IMG/VR virus record: IMGVR_UViG_3300030419_001378
Span: 1-26,792 of that record
Direction: 5' to 3' (one strand)
Source: a virus
Length of the DNA stretch: 26,792 nt
The position numbers and the translations under genes were made by a program. The notes under the pieces are model-generated. The model searched no databases, was not told the DNA's origin, and worked only from the letters and a program-made list of their open reading frames with translations. Below are positions 16,601 to 25,284 of the stretch, in pieces; within the stretch, counting starts at the first letter, position 1; each line of letters begins with the position of its first letter.

Positions 16601-16950
16601 ACGACGTAGGTGAGGAGTTCGATCCTAATATGGCTATAATGCTAATAGATGGATTGCAAGACATGGTAAAAGGTGTAGATGAGCAGAGTGACCAAAAGTA
16701 CCAAAGCAGTGTGCAGAATGGATTTAACCTTGGTATGTTTGGCACAGGTTTAAGCTATGCAGCTCAGAATGGCACTATCAACCCTAACGCACCTTTACGA
16801 GCAAGTCGCTCTACTTGGAATGACGCAATACGTGCAAAGTGGGAAGAGATTGTAACTACTGGCAGTAACACTAGGGAGCATGACAACGAGCTAAAATACC
16901 TGCTTCATGCTACACAGGAACTTGCTAAAAAAGCAATGAATAATGGCTGA
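13618..16950 (+). CDS. Large internal virion (ejection) protein, 1110 residues
   Basis: A long, mainly helical protein without recognisable enzyme motifs. Residues 1-80 form a basic, Gln/Glu-rich coiled-coil-like start (RKNQLGSALQQASEAIAKSM, EREFQQEQQEDRQKHQF). The rest alternates amphipathic helices and loops, with segments such as PKELTEGIIKEYKDGKTQED and MGQLDLTPAERDSKMQLL; there is no signal peptide or convincing transmembrane stretch. The middle position in a run of three long genes after the nozzle gene, and the size, match the second of the three core proteins in T7-like phages (gp15 analogue), which form a transperiplasmic tube. No lysozyme or transglycosylase signature was found. It starts in TAATG with the Hint-containing gene and overlaps the next start by 8 nt. 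Confidence 0.68.
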   Translation: MATVIYKERRKNQLGSALQQASEAIAKSMYAQKEREFQQEQQEDRQKHQFDYLKKQSELNLANTMTANRYKQNVKNIQNTRDGLVYDFFATHTEQGKYGPKLSAKSATEWAKVSAPLMAGASNDARKFAENRLGEFDKTLQTENIVAGNVRAFTAAGGPENLKYMINENPESVKATLDLYFGKDGMLSRGVDEVLAMVELGHIPFETLRDSSTAGSMQFKHATANAAGGVGVPMAAIVKDDRFKDLANLHRWYSGKLSGIDRQLITAEGEEKADQEQLRSIYVGMQSMSMPKELTEGIIKEYKDGKTQEDLARFFKLKANNDYIPETLRDKLARTETGRQLVDTYIEKQAKDNQLIADAGDLAELKEKFLNVDYEPESDPLYLRVKQHSGAQNYLATSAMAKILMSESDLFNSEIAPMFASAENPNEAFMAYAMQEFAGPGGADLLRKTYEDKFNQTVAGKLMKIVENQLVGKEADPDDWNIIQGVYANRSLSQYMPVVKDIMARAQDPFKTITVGDTSITAKQSNLPALIEANVKLGKFTADELSRNAAVILTMDAMGQLDLTPAERDSKMQLLKGEALGSVTKLYQDGAARQLAIGEGRAKGLITDEEIRLGMFNMADPNSVIETIKSRQQKQQGESDQAVFNMPVSGPLSKMQQATLALASPDVQKAFWEKRTGVEAILEQRRYDDYLVDRENTERLNVLTSLRLVNPAVKQNNTFLLALSKNKELAGKFVSEALQEQTEAGTSFALKTKTKYQQMLLKDTVENFYAVTGTTQLDLTPSTSPTGEFVVTNNATNKALTPNQLDSLGELTSQVMSRQNWIDAHQGLIRGQGGAIVDKNTMWTGTARDTNTVVAGLSQEMWNTALQEGMIPDWSAILTQSNQIALQVMSSLKGGNISKFSQVIENPKYEEAIRASKQYVLESAPFVRHGIKYSENATFIPDSIRAPDLDKTIQQRVDFASKAPVNKVLVQHKDLYNKLFDSEDPGVVIGKMINYDVGEEFDPNMAIMLIDGLQDMVKGVDEQSDQKYQSSVQNGFNLGMFGTGLSYAAQNGTINPNAPLRASRSTWNDAIRAKWEEIVTTGSNTREHDNELKYLLHATQELAKKAMNNG

Positions 16951-19900
16951 TACTAGAGAGTTATTACTTAATTATAAAAAAGCAAAGCCAGTAAGTCAGT
17001 ATCCTACTACTGATCCTGGGTCTAAGGCCAGTCCAGCTACGTTGCTAGGTACGTATAAGGACAATGGCAAGAGTGATGCTTGGGATCGGGATGGTTGGAA
17101 GGTTACGCTAGGTCCACTAGGTGAAGCTGTGTCTGTCATACAAAATGCTGTTTATGATCCTGTGCATAACTACATAGCTGGTGCGATGGCTAACTCAAAC
17201 CAACTTACTGCGGGTGCTACTTTGCTAGCTGCTGACTTAGGCGAGATGATGGGTTTGTCTACGGATGGTATGCGTAACTTTGCAGCTAGTTTGACAAACT
17301 ACAGTAAAAAGAGTTTGCAACCATACGGCACAGATGTCGAGTCCATGGGCCACTTCGGTGCTGACTTGGGTGATAGAGTCATGTATCAGCTTGGGCATTA
17401 CACACCTGGAATATTTGGTGCTATGTCAGCTGGCCAGATGATGATGCCGTTAGCTAGTGTCAATGCTTTAAGCCGTGTAGCTATCCCAATGTTCGGAACT
17501 AACATTACTGCACCACAGGTAATGAACATGACTGGCCGGACTTTAGGTGGTAACTTAGTGACTGTACTTGATGAGTACGGACAGGCATTTGAAGAAGGTC
17601 GTGACCCACAATTGCTAGAAGCTGTTAAGCAAGACTTTATGTTTAATCTTGCGTTTGGCACTACATTTGAGTTTGTGCGAGCTATGAATCTGCCACCTAA
17701 GATTTCGGCTAGTCTGGCTCCCGCTATTGGCATGGGCATAGTCGGTGCTAGTGGTGCTCCAGCAGAGGATGTCATTGCTACTGGTATATTGTTTGCTCTC
17801 GGCCAGATGGGTCACATTAGAGCAGCAGGTCCTAACGATGGGCCTACTCAGCAATCCGCTTTACGTGTGCTAGATGGCAACATAAGAGAATGGTATCGAG
17901 CAAGGCAAAAGGCAGGGTTGTCAACCACGGCTAAAGACTACATCAGAGAGTTTTATCCAGTAGATTACAAGCGTGTTTATGAGCCTACTGGCACGGATGC
18001 TGTTATACAAGAGTTAGAGTCCATAAACCAAAGTGTCCAAAGTCCCTGGGATGCGTACATAATGCAACTAGAGGATACGTTTGACCTGGAGTTAGCAGGT
18101 ATTACTCCACAAAACTTGCCTGCTCAGTTGTATGCTACCCTTGCTGAGATGCAGGAACTTCGTGGTATGAAGCGAGGGGAGTTTGTTAAGTATTGGAGTG
18201 GCATGACTGATGCCATTGTGCAGGAAAACAACAAGTTTATGGAGGCCAATCCTGACTATGTTGGACTACGAGATTACGATCCAAACAATCGCTACTTAGA
18301 CAATGTAGGTGATCTGCCAGCTAGGGAAGTAACTCTGCTGAAAGAGCTTGAGCCAGGAGCAACGTATTTTTACAAGGACAAGAAAGGGTACATAGGTTAT
18401 ACTATGGTTCCACATCCCAAGACCAAAGGGATGAAAAAGAAGATGCTCAAGTTAGAAGACTTAACTTTGCAAGAGGCCGTAGCATTGCTGGGTGGAGAGA
18501 ATGTTTCAGATCCTGCATTAACTGGGTTGCTTGAGGGTGACAGCACGTATGAGAACATACGTATGAAGCACATGGATGCAGTATCCCAAAAGCTGGCCCG
18601 TGGTGTTCGTGTGCCTAAAGAGATCCTTAAAGAGTACAAAGACACCCTTGGCAAAAGGCCAGAAGTAGCTGCTTTGTATGCTAAAGCTATCCCGCTTAGG
18701 AAGACATTTGAGACCAGGGCAGAAGGTAGCGATGTTATGCAGAAAGCCGAGGATCGCAGGTTTGAGCATGACAAGCAACTCGAGTTAGAGCGCAAGACAC
18801 GAGGCACGTCTTTGTGGGAAACGTTGTATGCTGGTGTAGTTGACTCATTTGGGTTTACAGAGGGCAGGCTACGCAAGGAAGGATTTCATGATGTAGCTGA
18901 TGCTATCAATCTTAGGTACGGAGCTACGTCCAAAACCCACTTGGCTTGGAACACACTAGACAAAGCCATTGGCATTAAGGATTGGAGTCCAGAGTATACT
19001 AATGCGTTTAGCGACTTCTACGATGCAGTAGTACAGAAAGCATTTAAACAGCGTAAAGCTGCTAGGCAAGCTCCGTTTAAAACCAGCATGGCTCAGGATG
19101 AGTTGTTGCTGTTGGCGGATGGTATACTAAAGAAAGCTGACAATGGTGAGATCCCTGGGTTTACTGGTGGATCTAAGGTAATGCTTGAGCATTTTCATAC
19201 AGTTAAAAAGCTGTTTGACGATACCCTGGACTATGCTTACGAGCATGGCATGGTTACTGACAAAGTGTATAAGGAGGTTCAGGGATTTGCGTACGCTCCA
19301 CAGAAAATGGTACGTGCGATGCTTAGGGCCACGGGTGGTGGCACACCTAGAATGATCGATGCTAACAAGAATATACTTGACAGGTTGTCTAAGGAGATAG
19401 ACGCTAAAGGCAGGTTAATTGATATGCCTTTTTTAATACAAGCTCACTTGGCTCGTGTCAACAGTGCTGTAGCTACTAACAGAGTAGCCATGGCAATGGG
19501 TAAGTATGCTGATGAAAACGTCAAGACCAACACGTTTAGCAGAGTACAAGAACAGCCTGACTGGTTGCCTATTGAGTATTTCGAGGATGGTAAACGCAAG
19601 CGAGTGTTTGTAGAGCCAAAGACTGCTATGATGGTAGAGCAGGGATTGTTGCAGAACGCAGCTGACCAGACATCCGACGTTGGACTACGCAGGTTTGTTG
19701 CATGGGCTAGTGGTGCTAACCTAGATAGATTGCTGATTTCTAGTAGTCCAGTGTTTGCACTTACTCAGATCATGCCTGACTTTTTGCATATTGTAACTAG
19801 CCACCCTGAGTTTCATCCGTCTCCAGCAGCAGTAGGAAAGCTATCTGCGTACACAAGTGTATATCGTACTGGCTTAAAGTTCTTTAAGGGTGACAAAGAG

Positions 19901-21772
19901 AATGGTGTAAGCTCATTTGCCAGCAATGTCAAGGCCGTGAAGACACTAGGCCCAGAGTATGAAGAGTTTATTAAAGTAGGTGGTAGTGCTGTCACTTTGG
20001 CAAACAATGCAGCTATACAAGACTTGCTTGATCGTAGTGTCAGGGGCCGAACAGGGTGGGAAACACCTGACCAACTTGCTGGCATAGCAGAACCTGCTAA
20101 ACGGCTGACTAATGTGACGATGAAGAATACCATTAGTGCATTTCAGGCTATGGCAGAATACTCGCACGCTATGGAGATGGGTGGCAGGCTTACTGAGTAC
20201 CAACTGCTCAAGGCTAATGGCATGACACCAGAGCAGGCAGCTGCTTCTGTAAATGCAAGACTAAACTACTCAAAGGCTGGGTTGTGGACTAAGCAGTTAA
20301 AGTCATTTGTGCCGTTCTTGGTGCCAGGTATTAGTGCCACAGATACTACTGTAAAGTTTGTTGTGCAGGATTATAAGCAAACAGGTGGCAAGCGTACTGG
20401 CAGGATTATGTCTCAGCTTGCTTTGGGGTACGGAGCTATGCGTGCAATTAATGAGCAAGTGGCTCCAGGCGCAGAGCAAGATCGTAGCATGGAAGATAGG
20501 ATCTATACAAGTCTTATGTTTATTGGTGAAAAAGATCGTGATCCGCACACAGGAGAAGTACGGCATTATGGCATACGGGTTAAGGATGCTATGAACCCTA
20601 TTGCAGCTACGGCAAAGTACATTACCTTGATGACACAGGATTATTACTACGACAAGATGGCTGGTAGAGAGCCTACTATATATACAGAAGCGCAGATTAG
20701 TGATGTTGTGGACTTAATAATAGCATCTACCCCTGCCGAGCTACAGTCATACGTACCTAGTGCTGGTGACATTTTTGCGATTTATATGGGCAACACAAAG
20801 CGTATGGCATTTAATGCTGGCAAAGTTTACCTTGGTGAGCCTACCACACCTGAAAGAGAAAAGAATGACATCTTAACTAAGTCAGAGCGTGGGTATGGTA
20901 ATGTAACTGAGCCTGCATTTGAAGTTGCTGGTGAGTTTGTTGGTGATATGAACTCTGCTATCTTTGGAGAAGGTCGAGGTGCAAGTTTTTTAGCATCACC
21001 TGCTCGTATGCAAGCTGCTGTAAATGCGTACTTTGCTAGTAGCACAACAACTGATACTGTAAGGGCATTGCCTAAGTTGTTTGGGTGGACTAACGATGAA
21101 CCTCAATCCTTGATTCATACTTTTGCTAAGGATGTGCCAGCTATCAATAAGTTCTTAGGGTATACTACACCTAACATAGCTATGCGTGATAGGATGTATA
21201 AGGTAGATAGAATCTCTAAGCGTAACTTTGACAGGGCAATCGAAGACAAGATCCGACCTGCTAAGATTGATATGTTAAAAGAGATGAAGCTCCCAGATAT
21301 TCGTAGCACCAAAGAACTGTTTAAAACTACGGACATACTTACAAAGGGTATTGCCAAGCTAAATGGGTATAATTGGGAAGGTAAAGAGAACTTACGATCA
21401 GAAGCAGTTAAGAGGTTGACTAACTATCATAGTAGTTTGGTAACATACTGGCAGATGGACAAGACTATTAAGGATATTGCCAAAGCTAGTAAGGTTGAAA
21501 TGATGGATGCGTACTCAGTTATAGGTCCGTGGAAGGTTTGGCGTAACATATTTGATGGTGATAAACTACCAGAAGATAGAGGGCAGTTGCTGTACGAACG
21601 ATGGTTACAGCTGTACGCTACTCAAGACGATTGGGATATGACCAAGAAGGGTTGGACTAAAGTATCCAACTTGTTTAACACACTCGCTACCCAGGCAGGC
21701 TCGTTTGATGGTAGCGCGTATTTAGAGTTTGATAAACTCAGGAAAAACTTTATTAAAAGGAAGTCAAAATGA
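16943..21772 (+). CDS. Very large internal virion (ejection) protein, 1609 residues
   Basis: The largest gene in the window; probably the third ejection protein. It is mainly helical. Residues about 155-185 and 253-289 are Gly/Ala/Met-rich and hydrophobic (GIFGAMSAGQMMMPLASVNA; LAPAIGMGIVGASGAPAED, GILFALGQMG) and could insert in a membrane during DNA entry. Residues 570-640 are charged coiled coil. In the C-terminal half, LLISSSPVFALTQIMPDF and, near residue 1108, NARLNYSKAGLWTKQLK resemble the large polyvalent protein-associated domains found in giant phage proteins. I see no transglycosylase or peptidase motif, although gp16-type proteins often carry one. Starts with an 8-nt overlap and ends in an ATGA with the first fibre-type gene. 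Length is above the 1300 of T7 gp16. Confidence 0.7.
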   Translation: MADTRELLLNYKKAKPVSQYPTTDPGSKASPATLLGTYKDNGKSDAWDRDGWKVTLGPLGEAVSVIQNAVYDPVHNYIAGAMANSNQLTAGATLLAADLGEMMGLSTDGMRNFAASLTNYSKKSLQPYGTDVESMGHFGADLGDRVMYQLGHYTPGIFGAMSAGQMMMPLASVNALSRVAIPMFGTNITAPQVMNMTGRTLGGNLVTVLDEYGQAFEEGRDPQLLEAVKQDFMFNLAFGTTFEFVRAMNLPPKISASLAPAIGMGIVGASGAPAEDVIATGILFALGQMGHIRAAGPNDGPTQQSALRVLDGNIREWYRARQKAGLSTTAKDYIREFYPVDYKRVYEPTGTDAVIQELESINQSVQSPWDAYIMQLEDTFDLELAGITPQNLPAQLYATLAEMQELRGMKRGEFVKYWSGMTDAIVQENNKFMEANPDYVGLRDYDPNNRYLDNVGDLPAREVTLLKELEPGATYFYKDKKGYIGYTMVPHPKTKGMKKKMLKLEDLTLQEAVALLGGENVSDPALTGLLEGDSTYENIRMKHMDAVSQKLARGVRVPKEILKEYKDTLGKRPEVAALYAKAIPLRKTFETRAEGSDVMQKAEDRRFEHDKQLELERKTRGTSLWETLYAGVVDSFGFTEGRLRKEGFHDVADAINLRYGATSKTHLAWNTLDKAIGIKDWSPEYTNAFSDFYDAVVQKAFKQRKAARQAPFKTSMAQDELLLLADGILKKADNGEIPGFTGGSKVMLEHFHTVKKLFDDTLDYAYEHGMVTDKVYKEVQGFAYAPQKMVRAMLRATGGGTPRMIDANKNILDRLSKEIDAKGRLIDMPFLIQAHLARVNSAVATNRVAMAMGKYADENVKTNTFSRVQEQPDWLPIEYFEDGKRKRVFVEPKTAMMVEQGLLQNAADQTSDVGLRRFVAWASGANLDRLLISSSPVFALTQIMPDFLHIVTSHPEFHPSPAAVGKLSAYTSVYRTGLKFFKGDKENGVSSFASNVKAVKTLGPEYEEFIKVGGSAVTLANNAAIQDLLDRSVRGRTGWETPDQLAGIAEPAKRLTNVTMKNTISAFQAMAEYSHAMEMGGRLTEYQLLKANGMTPEQAAASVNARLNYSKAGLWTKQLKSFVPFLVPGISATDTTVKFVVQDYKQTGGKRTGRIMSQLALGYGAMRAINEQVAPGAEQDRSMEDRIYTSLMFIGEKDRDPHTGEVRHYGIRVKDAMNPIAATAKYITLMTQDYYYDKMAGREPTIYTEAQISDVVDLIIASTPAELQSYVPSAGDIFAIYMGNTKRMAFNAGKVYLGEPTTPEREKNDILTKSERGYGNVTEPAFEVAGEFVGDMNSAIFGEGRGASFLASPARMQAAVNAYFASSTTTDTVRALPKLFGWTNDEPQSLIHTFAKDVPAINKFLGYTTPNIAMRDRMYKVDRISKRNFDRAIEDKIRPAKIDMLKEMKLPDIRSTKELFKTTDILTKGIAKLNGYNWEGKENLRSEAVKRLTNYHSSLVTYWQMDKTIKDIAKASKVEMMDAYSVIGPWKVWRNIFDGDKLPEDRGQLLYERWLQLYATQDDWDMTKKGWTKVSNLFNTLATQAGSFDGSAYLEFDKLRKNFIKRKSK
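21755..21763 (+). promoter_or_regulatory. Ribosome-binding site opening the fibre region
   Basis: AAAAGGAAG, five bases before ATG 21769, inside the end of the 1609-residue gene. It lets the first fibre-type gene be made independently of the very long upstream gene. Confidence 0.6.
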
Positions 21773-22188
21773 GTGCAATGAGTGACTATCTTGAGCAGAA
21801 GCTCATAGATCATCTGTTCGACGCAGACGGAGCTGGTAACTATACACCTGCTTCTGGGTACTGGATTGAACTATTTACTGTAGCAGTCAACGATGCTGGG
21901 TCTGGTGGTACAGCAGTATCGGGCGGTAACTATGCTAGGAGTAATAACAACACGGCTAGGGGTTCTGCTAACTGGACACGGGCTGGCAACGTAGTTAGTA
22001 ACGCTAAGGTTATTACGTTTAATACACCTAATGCTAACTGGGGTGTTGTTGTGGGGTTTGGGTTGTACGATGCGTCTAGTAGCGGAAACCTTATCCTCCA
22101 CGGCACACTGACCAACTCTAAGACTATTAACAATGGTGACCCTGCTCCCAAGTTTAATATTGGTGAGCTTAAGTTTACCTTAGACTGA
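21769..22188 (+). CDS. Tail fibre-family protein, 139 residues
   Basis: A small beta-rich protein of a family that I recognise from many phages as 'phage tail fibre protein'. Diagnostic features: N-terminal helix MSDYLEQKLIDHLF; YIELFT-type strand (SGYWIELFTVAVNDAGSGGT); the motif AVSGGNYARSNN; ITFNTPNANWGVVVGFGLYD; ASSSGNLILHGTLTNSKTIN; and ending with FNIGELKFTLD. All the conserved segments are present, so it is full length. It begins in the ATGA of the preceding gene behind a good ribosome site. It is probably a small structural part of the fibre or tail tip; precise location in the virion is unknown. Confidence 0.82.
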   Translation: MSAMSDYLEQKLIDHLFDADGAGNYTPASGYWIELFTVAVNDAGSGGTAVSGGNYARSNNNTARGSANWTRAGNVVSNAKVITFNTPNANWGVVVGFGLYDASSSGNLILHGTLTNSKTINNGDPAPKFNIGELKFTLD

Positions 22189-22196
22189 GATAACGA

Positions 22197-22628
22197 ATGG
22201 CAGTACCTAATCCTACTACACGTATTAGCACTCAGGTCGATCTCAGGCTTGATATTGATGGCAGTACGTACCAGTTGAACAGCATAAGCAATGAGGCTGT
22301 AAGTCTCAGTACGCTAGCTGCTCAGGGTGGTACGAACTACAAGATAGGGTATCTTAATGAACGTCCTGCTACAGCGAGCTTTAGTGGTGGGAACGCTGCA
22401 CCCGCAATTTCTGGCTTGACATTGGTCGGTGCTATTGGTAGTATAGATGCAAATACTAAGTTCTTTGTGGACTATGACAGAGCGTTTATACTATTGCACA
22501 GCACTTACGGCTCTAGCTCAGTTAATGTGACGTACAGCGGGATGGGTACTCTTGTTAGAGCAAAAGAAATAAATGACTGCTTGGCTGAAATTGGTCAGGC
22601 TACTGTAATGGCACTTGCACTAGGATAA
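22197..22628 (+). CDS. Hypothetical tail-region structural protein
   Basis: A 143-residue beta-rich protein starting MAVPNPTTRISTQVDLRLDI. It has a Gly/Ala/Ser-rich centre (ATASFSGGNAAPAISG), strands such as FFVDYDRAFILLHSTYGSSS, VNVTYSGMG, and a C-terminal helix (RAKEINDCLAEIGQATVMAL). I do not recognise the family with certainty. It sits between two fibre-region genes with gaps of 8 and 3 nt, so it is probably a tail or fibre-assembly part. Confidence 0.7.
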   Translation: MAVPNPTTRISTQVDLRLDIDGSTYQLNSISNEAVSLSTLAAQGGTNYKIGYLNERPATASFSGGNAAPAISGLTLVGAIGSIDANTKFFVDYDRAFILLHSTYGSSSVNVTYSGMGTLVRAKEINDCLAEIGQATVMALALG

Positions 22629-22631
22629 CAC

Positions 22632-22973
22632 ATGGCAAACACATTTAAAAATGCTTGGGCAAAAGAGGTAGATCACTCGTCGGCCCAGACTGTATACACA
22701 GCACCCGGAGCTACTACGTCAATTCTGATTGGCATGACGCTGACTAACAAAGGTGCAAGTGATATTACGGCCACAGTTACTTTGCACGATGATAGCAATG
22801 GCGGTAGTGGTACGGATATTATATTTCTCAAGGATGTCAGCATACCTAAAAACACAGCACTTGAAGTCATGCGTGGCAACAAGATCGTGATGGAAACTGG
22901 TGACATCGTAAAAATACAATGTAATACCGAGGACGTACTTAACGCATTTCTTAGCGTACTGGAGATTTCATGA
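22632..22973 (+). CDS. Hypothetical beta-sandwich tail protein
   Basis: A 113-residue protein with a beta-sandwich look: hydrophobic strands separated by polar turns (SILIGMTLTNKGASDITATV, TLHDDSNGGSGTDIIFLKDV, SIPKNTALEVMRGNKIVMET) and a C-terminal strand (LNAFLSVLEIS). This type is common in marine phage fibre regions and may be an adaptor or tip. It starts three bases after the previous stop and overlaps the next gene by ATGA. Confidence 0.7.
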   Translation: MANTFKNAWAKEVDHSSAQTVYTAPGATTSILIGMTLTNKGASDITATVTLHDDSNGGSGTDIIFLKDVSIPKNTALEVMRGNKIVMETGDIVKIQCNTEDVLNAFLSVLEIS

Positions 22974-24313
22974 GTGTAGGATCTAGCATTGTTGAAGGTG
23001 GATACATTGGGTTCACCTTAGATAATGTAGGCATAGACAGACGGATATATACTGGGCTGACTAGCACCAACCCTACGTTGAATGTTAGCTACAATGCAGG
23101 CCGTGTTGATGTCTACTTGAACGGAGTTAAGCTGGTAGGAAACCATCCTGAAATGGGTGGGTCTACCCATGACTATACTTACACAGGCACAGGCCAGGGC
23201 AGTAACATTGTCTTGGCTACGGGAGTTGCTCTGGTAGCAGCCGACGTGGTTGAGTGCATAGGCTATGTGAGTAACTCTTCTAACACGCTTACTACTTATA
23301 ACTATACTGCTAGCGGTGGGCAAACTGAGTTTAATGCAAATAACGTAGCGTCGGATATAGTCAATGTTTTTCTTAATGGTGTTTTGCTGGATTCCACTGA
23401 CTATAATCTTAATACTACGAACAAGGTTACACTAAGCTCGGGTGCTACTGCCAGTGACATAGTGCATATCCAGGTCATAGGTGCTTTGGATAATGCTAAC
23501 TTTGTCCCTGCTGGTGGTGGGACTTTTACAGGCCCAATAACTGGTGTAGATGTTAATGGTTCAGAGTTAGTTCTTGATGCAGATGGTGACACAAGTATTA
23601 CTGCTGATACTGATGATCAGATAGATGTAAAAATAGGTGGTACTGATAAAGTTACTATTGATGCTACTGCGTTAAAAACAGATGACATTCAGGAAAAGAC
23701 ATCAGCACACGGAGTAGAAATTGATGGAATAATAGTTAAAGACTCTGCTTTAGTCGATTCGACAGACAAACATCCTGCTTTATCTGTATCCCGATTAGCT
23801 AGTGGTGTTAGCACCTCTAAGGCGTTCATCAAAACTAATAATTTCAGTTTTAATGCTCACATGACTACAGCTATCGATGTAGCCACCACTACCACTACGG
23901 AAATGGGAAGCGGTTGTGGGTGGACTTTTGAAAGTGGTGGAGTAGGCACAGCAACAAACAAAGCAGATCCTTTTGATAAATTTTCACAATCAACAGGGAG
24001 ATTTACACCAACTCACCCAGGATACTATTTTTTCTCTTGTTTTTTTCTCCTTGGTGAAGATTTAGGATCAGGAGATTACTTTTTTGTGTATATATCAAGG
24101 AACGGAGCCGTAGATGTTACTAATACCACCGACACAATTGCCTTTATGCGACACTACATGCCACTTACTGAAAAGGCATCCTATGCGTTATCAGGGACTA
24201 TAGCCTTAGATGCTGATGATTATGTTTCTTGTCATGTTAGGCACAATTATGGTTCTAATAGAGAAATAAGTAATGGTCGGTTTAGCGGATTTTATATAGG
24301 GGAAAATTTATGA
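22970..24313 (+). CDS. Tail fibre with C1q/TNF-like C-terminal domain
   Basis: A 447-residue receptor-binding protein. Residues 1-170 contain two related beta modules, each with a 'vyLNGVxL' core (RVDVYLNGVKLV near residue 48 and IVNVFLNGVLLDSTDY near residue 130), a repeat of phage base-of-fibre domains. Residues 185-270 are a shaft with DGDTSITADTDDQIDVKIGG and the widespread SAHGVEIDGIIVKDSAL segment. From about residue 285 the C-terminal domain looks like a C1q jelly roll: QSTGRFTPTHPGYYFFSCFF, YFFVYISRNG, SGTIALDADDYVSCHVRHN and GRFSGFYIGENL. Base composition falls sharply within the gene near 23.8 kb, as if the tip was exchanged. ATGA links at both ends; the next gene looks like its chaperone. 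Confidence 0.85.
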   Translation: MSVGSSIVEGGYIGFTLDNVGIDRRIYTGLTSTNPTLNVSYNAGRVDVYLNGVKLVGNHPEMGGSTHDYTYTGTGQGSNIVLATGVALVAADVVECIGYVSNSSNTLTTYNYTASGGQTEFNANNVASDIVNVFLNGVLLDSTDYNLNTTNKVTLSSGATASDIVHIQVIGALDNANFVPAGGGTFTGPITGVDVNGSELVLDADGDTSITADTDDQIDVKIGGTDKVTIDATALKTDDIQEKTSAHGVEIDGIIVKDSALVDSTDKHPALSVSRLASGVSTSKAFIKTNNFSFNAHMTTAIDVATTTTTEMGSGCGWTFESGGVGTATNKADPFDKFSQSTGRFTPTHPGYYFFSCFFLLGEDLGSGDYFFVYISRNGAVDVTNTTDTIAFMRHYMPLTEKASYALSGTIALDADDYVSCHVRHNYGSNREISNGRFSGFYIGENL

Positions 24314-24681
24314 GTTTACCAAAAAACACAGCATCATGTATCCAGTATCTTTTCCCAGATAGTATACCTGAAACTGATTGGTCAGTAGCTACAAGTGGTG
24401 ACGGAAAAACTAAGATAGTCAAATGGAATAATTCTATTGGGAAACAGCCAACTGAATCAGAACTAATTGCAATAAAAAATGAGGTAAATAAAGCTGAAGG
24501 TTTTAATGAAATAAGAAAACAAAGAAATAAACTTTTAGAAGAAACCGATTGGATGGCAGGAACAGATGTAAACATGACTGACGATTGGAAAAAATTCAGA
24601 CAAGATTTGCGTGATCTTCCTGCATCAAATAGTGATCCTAGTAAAATAGTATTCCCCACTAAACCAGACGGAGGAAAATGA
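24310..24681 (+). CDS. Tail (fibre) assembly chaperone-like protein
   Basis: A 123-residue protein of the phage tail-assembly-chaperone type. The signature is a C-terminal helix RKQRNKLLEETDWMAGTD followed by DDWKKFRQDLRDLPA, that is, 'RN-lL--tDW ... ew-xyRqxLRdlP', and a middle WNNSIGKQPTESELI. Such proteins are needed to fold or trimerise fibre tips and normally lie directly after the fibre. It starts in the fibre stop (ATGA) and overlaps the next gene likewise. Very AT-rich DNA: 24481-24540 is 14 of 60 G or C by hand count. Confidence 0.75.
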   Translation: MSLPKNTASCIQYLFPDSIPETDWSVATSGDGKTKIVKWNNSIGKQPTESELIAIKNEVNKAEGFNEIRKQRNKLLEETDWMAGTDVNMTDDWKKFRQDLRDLPASNSDPSKIVFPTKPDGGK

Positions 24682-25283
24682 GTAGGGCAAGAGACATGGC
24701 GAACCTTGGTGCACAAGCTGGGTCAGGGTTAGATGCTAGTGATATAACTACTGGAACTTTAGGTAACACAGTTCAGGATAACATTACTAGGTTGGGTACT
24801 GTTACTACTGGTACTATGAAAAACACTATTCATAGTGATTCGACTTTTCCTACTGGTCATGTAATACAAACTGTATTTAAACAGAGTGGAGAACAAGGTA
24901 GTACTACAAGCACAAGCTGGGATAATAGAGTAACGGGAATGGATACTACAATAACTCCAAGATTTGCTAGTTCTAGTATTTTAATAACAGCTAGTTTTGG
25001 TCATTATTCTAGTGGTGATTATAGTATTTATGATATTTATAAAAATGCTTCAGATGTTACTGAAACCTATAATTTAAGTGGAAAATCTTTTGGTATAGCA
25101 CAAGCCTCAGGACAATCCAAATGGATGCATACTACTGCGACTTATGAAGATCCTCTTGCCGAAAATTCTATAACTCAAAAGACTTACAGCCTTTCTTTTA
25201 AATGTCATAGTTCTGGAACTACTTATTTAGGGTGGGGTTCAAGTTCTATAATTGTATTAACATTACAAGAAATTGCAGGATGA
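24678..25283 (+). CDS. Tail fibre protein, 201 residues
   Basis: A second fibre. N-terminal virion-side segment MSRARDMANLGAQAGSGLDA, then shaft-like DITTGTLGNTVQDNITRLGT, and a beta tip: PTGHVIQTVFKQSGEQGS, TPRFASSSILITASFGHYSS, GTTYLGWGSSSIIVLTLQEI. This tip pattern ('P.GHvIQtV ... tItP.fasSkIlit') recurs in marine phage fibres and is short, so it is probably a trimeric tail fibre or spike. GGAGG (24670-24674) precedes the ATG by three bases, which is closer than usual. It is followed by a small chaperone-like gene. Confidence 0.75.
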   Translation: MSRARDMANLGAQAGSGLDASDITTGTLGNTVQDNITRLGTVTTGTMKNTIHSDSTFPTGHVIQTVFKQSGEQGSTTSTSWDNRVTGMDTTITPRFASSSILITASFGHYSSGDYSIYDIYKNASDVTETYNLSGKSFGIAQASGQSKWMHTTATYEDPLAENSITQKTYSLSFKCHSSGTTYLGWGSSSIIVLTLQEIAG

Positions 25284-25284
25284 T

